From CAKSQF01 sp051867915 (GTDB lineage: Bacteria; Bacillota; Clostridia; Oscillospirales; CAG-272): a stretch of DNA of 5,434 nt. Positions within the stretch are counted from its first letter, which is position 1, and every line of letters starts with the position of its first letter. The notes beneath the pieces were generated by a model. The model ran no database searches. It was not told the DNA's origin and worked only from the letters and a program-made list of their open reading frames with translations. A program made the position numbers and the translations under genes. Of the stretch, positions 5,422 through 5,434 are shown one piece after another. Location: assembly GCA_051867915.1 (NCBI GenBank), contig JBJDZJ010000185.1, positions 1 to 5,434 of the forward strand, written 5' to 3'.

Positions 5422-5434
5422 AAAACCATCTCAT

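Noticed and set aside
5118..5429. 103-codon open frame on the - strand across the acyl carrier protein
   Set aside because: It covers the acyl carrier protein in antisense and reads straight through the terminal hairpin.
5351..5434. A 27-residue - strand peptide starting at the window edge
   Set aside because: It is formed from the hairpin and its flank, contains an FFDTL-type stretch typical of spurious translations of terminators, and has no visible ribosome binding site.
1..5434. CRISPR arrays, tRNA or rRNA genes, insertion sequences, phage or attachment sites
   Set aside because: No spaced direct repeats, tRNA-like cloverleaf, transposase motif or terminal inverted repeats were seen on either strand.

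Overview
The window looks like a chromosomal segment from a low-to-mid GC Gram-positive bacterium of class Clostridia, probably of the Oscillospiraceae/Ruminococcaceae type. The evidence is the Firmicutes gene order rpsF-ssb-rpsR, strong AGGAGG-type ribosome binding sites, perfect sigma-A promoters, a zinc-ligand (C+) form of ribosomal protein S18 with an Ala/Pro-rich N-terminal extension, and TTG starts. The family-level placement is an inference from protein flavour, not a demonstrated identity. All real genes lie on the + strand, and no stretch longer than about 300 bases lacks a gene.

Region 1 (about 1-1378) is a compact housekeeping operon. A perfect TTGACA-17-TATAAT promoter (57-85) drives a roughly 76-nt leader that can fold into hairpins and hide the rpsF Shine-Dalgarno sequence. 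It is followed by rpsF (ribosomal protein S6), ssb (single-stranded DNA-binding protein with an intact DDLPF tail) and rpsR (ribosomal protein S18), and ends at a textbook intrinsic terminator (1340-1371). S6 and S18 bind each other on the 30S platform. The leader is the expected place for autogenous control by the S6:S18 complex.

Region 2 (about 1424-5380) is a second transcription unit. A second perfect-consensus promoter (1424-1452) precedes two tightly coupled ABC exporter half-transporters and a small acyl carrier protein. The two exporter halves carry complementary nucleotide-site defects. The first has Asp for the catalytic Glu and Gln for the switch His, but a perfect LSGGQ. The second has intact Walker B Glu and His, but a degenerate ISKGQ signature. 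That is the hallmark of a heterodimeric exporter of the LmrCD/BmrCD/TM287-288 type, with one active and one degenerate ATP site. The acyl carrier protein starts 5 bp after the second ABC gene and is probably co-transcribed. This is the least expected arrangement in the window. The unit ends with a strong hairpin (5353-5380) that lacks a U-tract. The last bases hold a purine-rich stretch that may be the ribosome binding site of a following gene.

No clearly novel system is visible. The points most worth a second look are the ABC/acyl-carrier-protein linkage, the rpsF leader fold, the perfect promoter on an exporter operon with no visible regulator gene, and the S18 extension.
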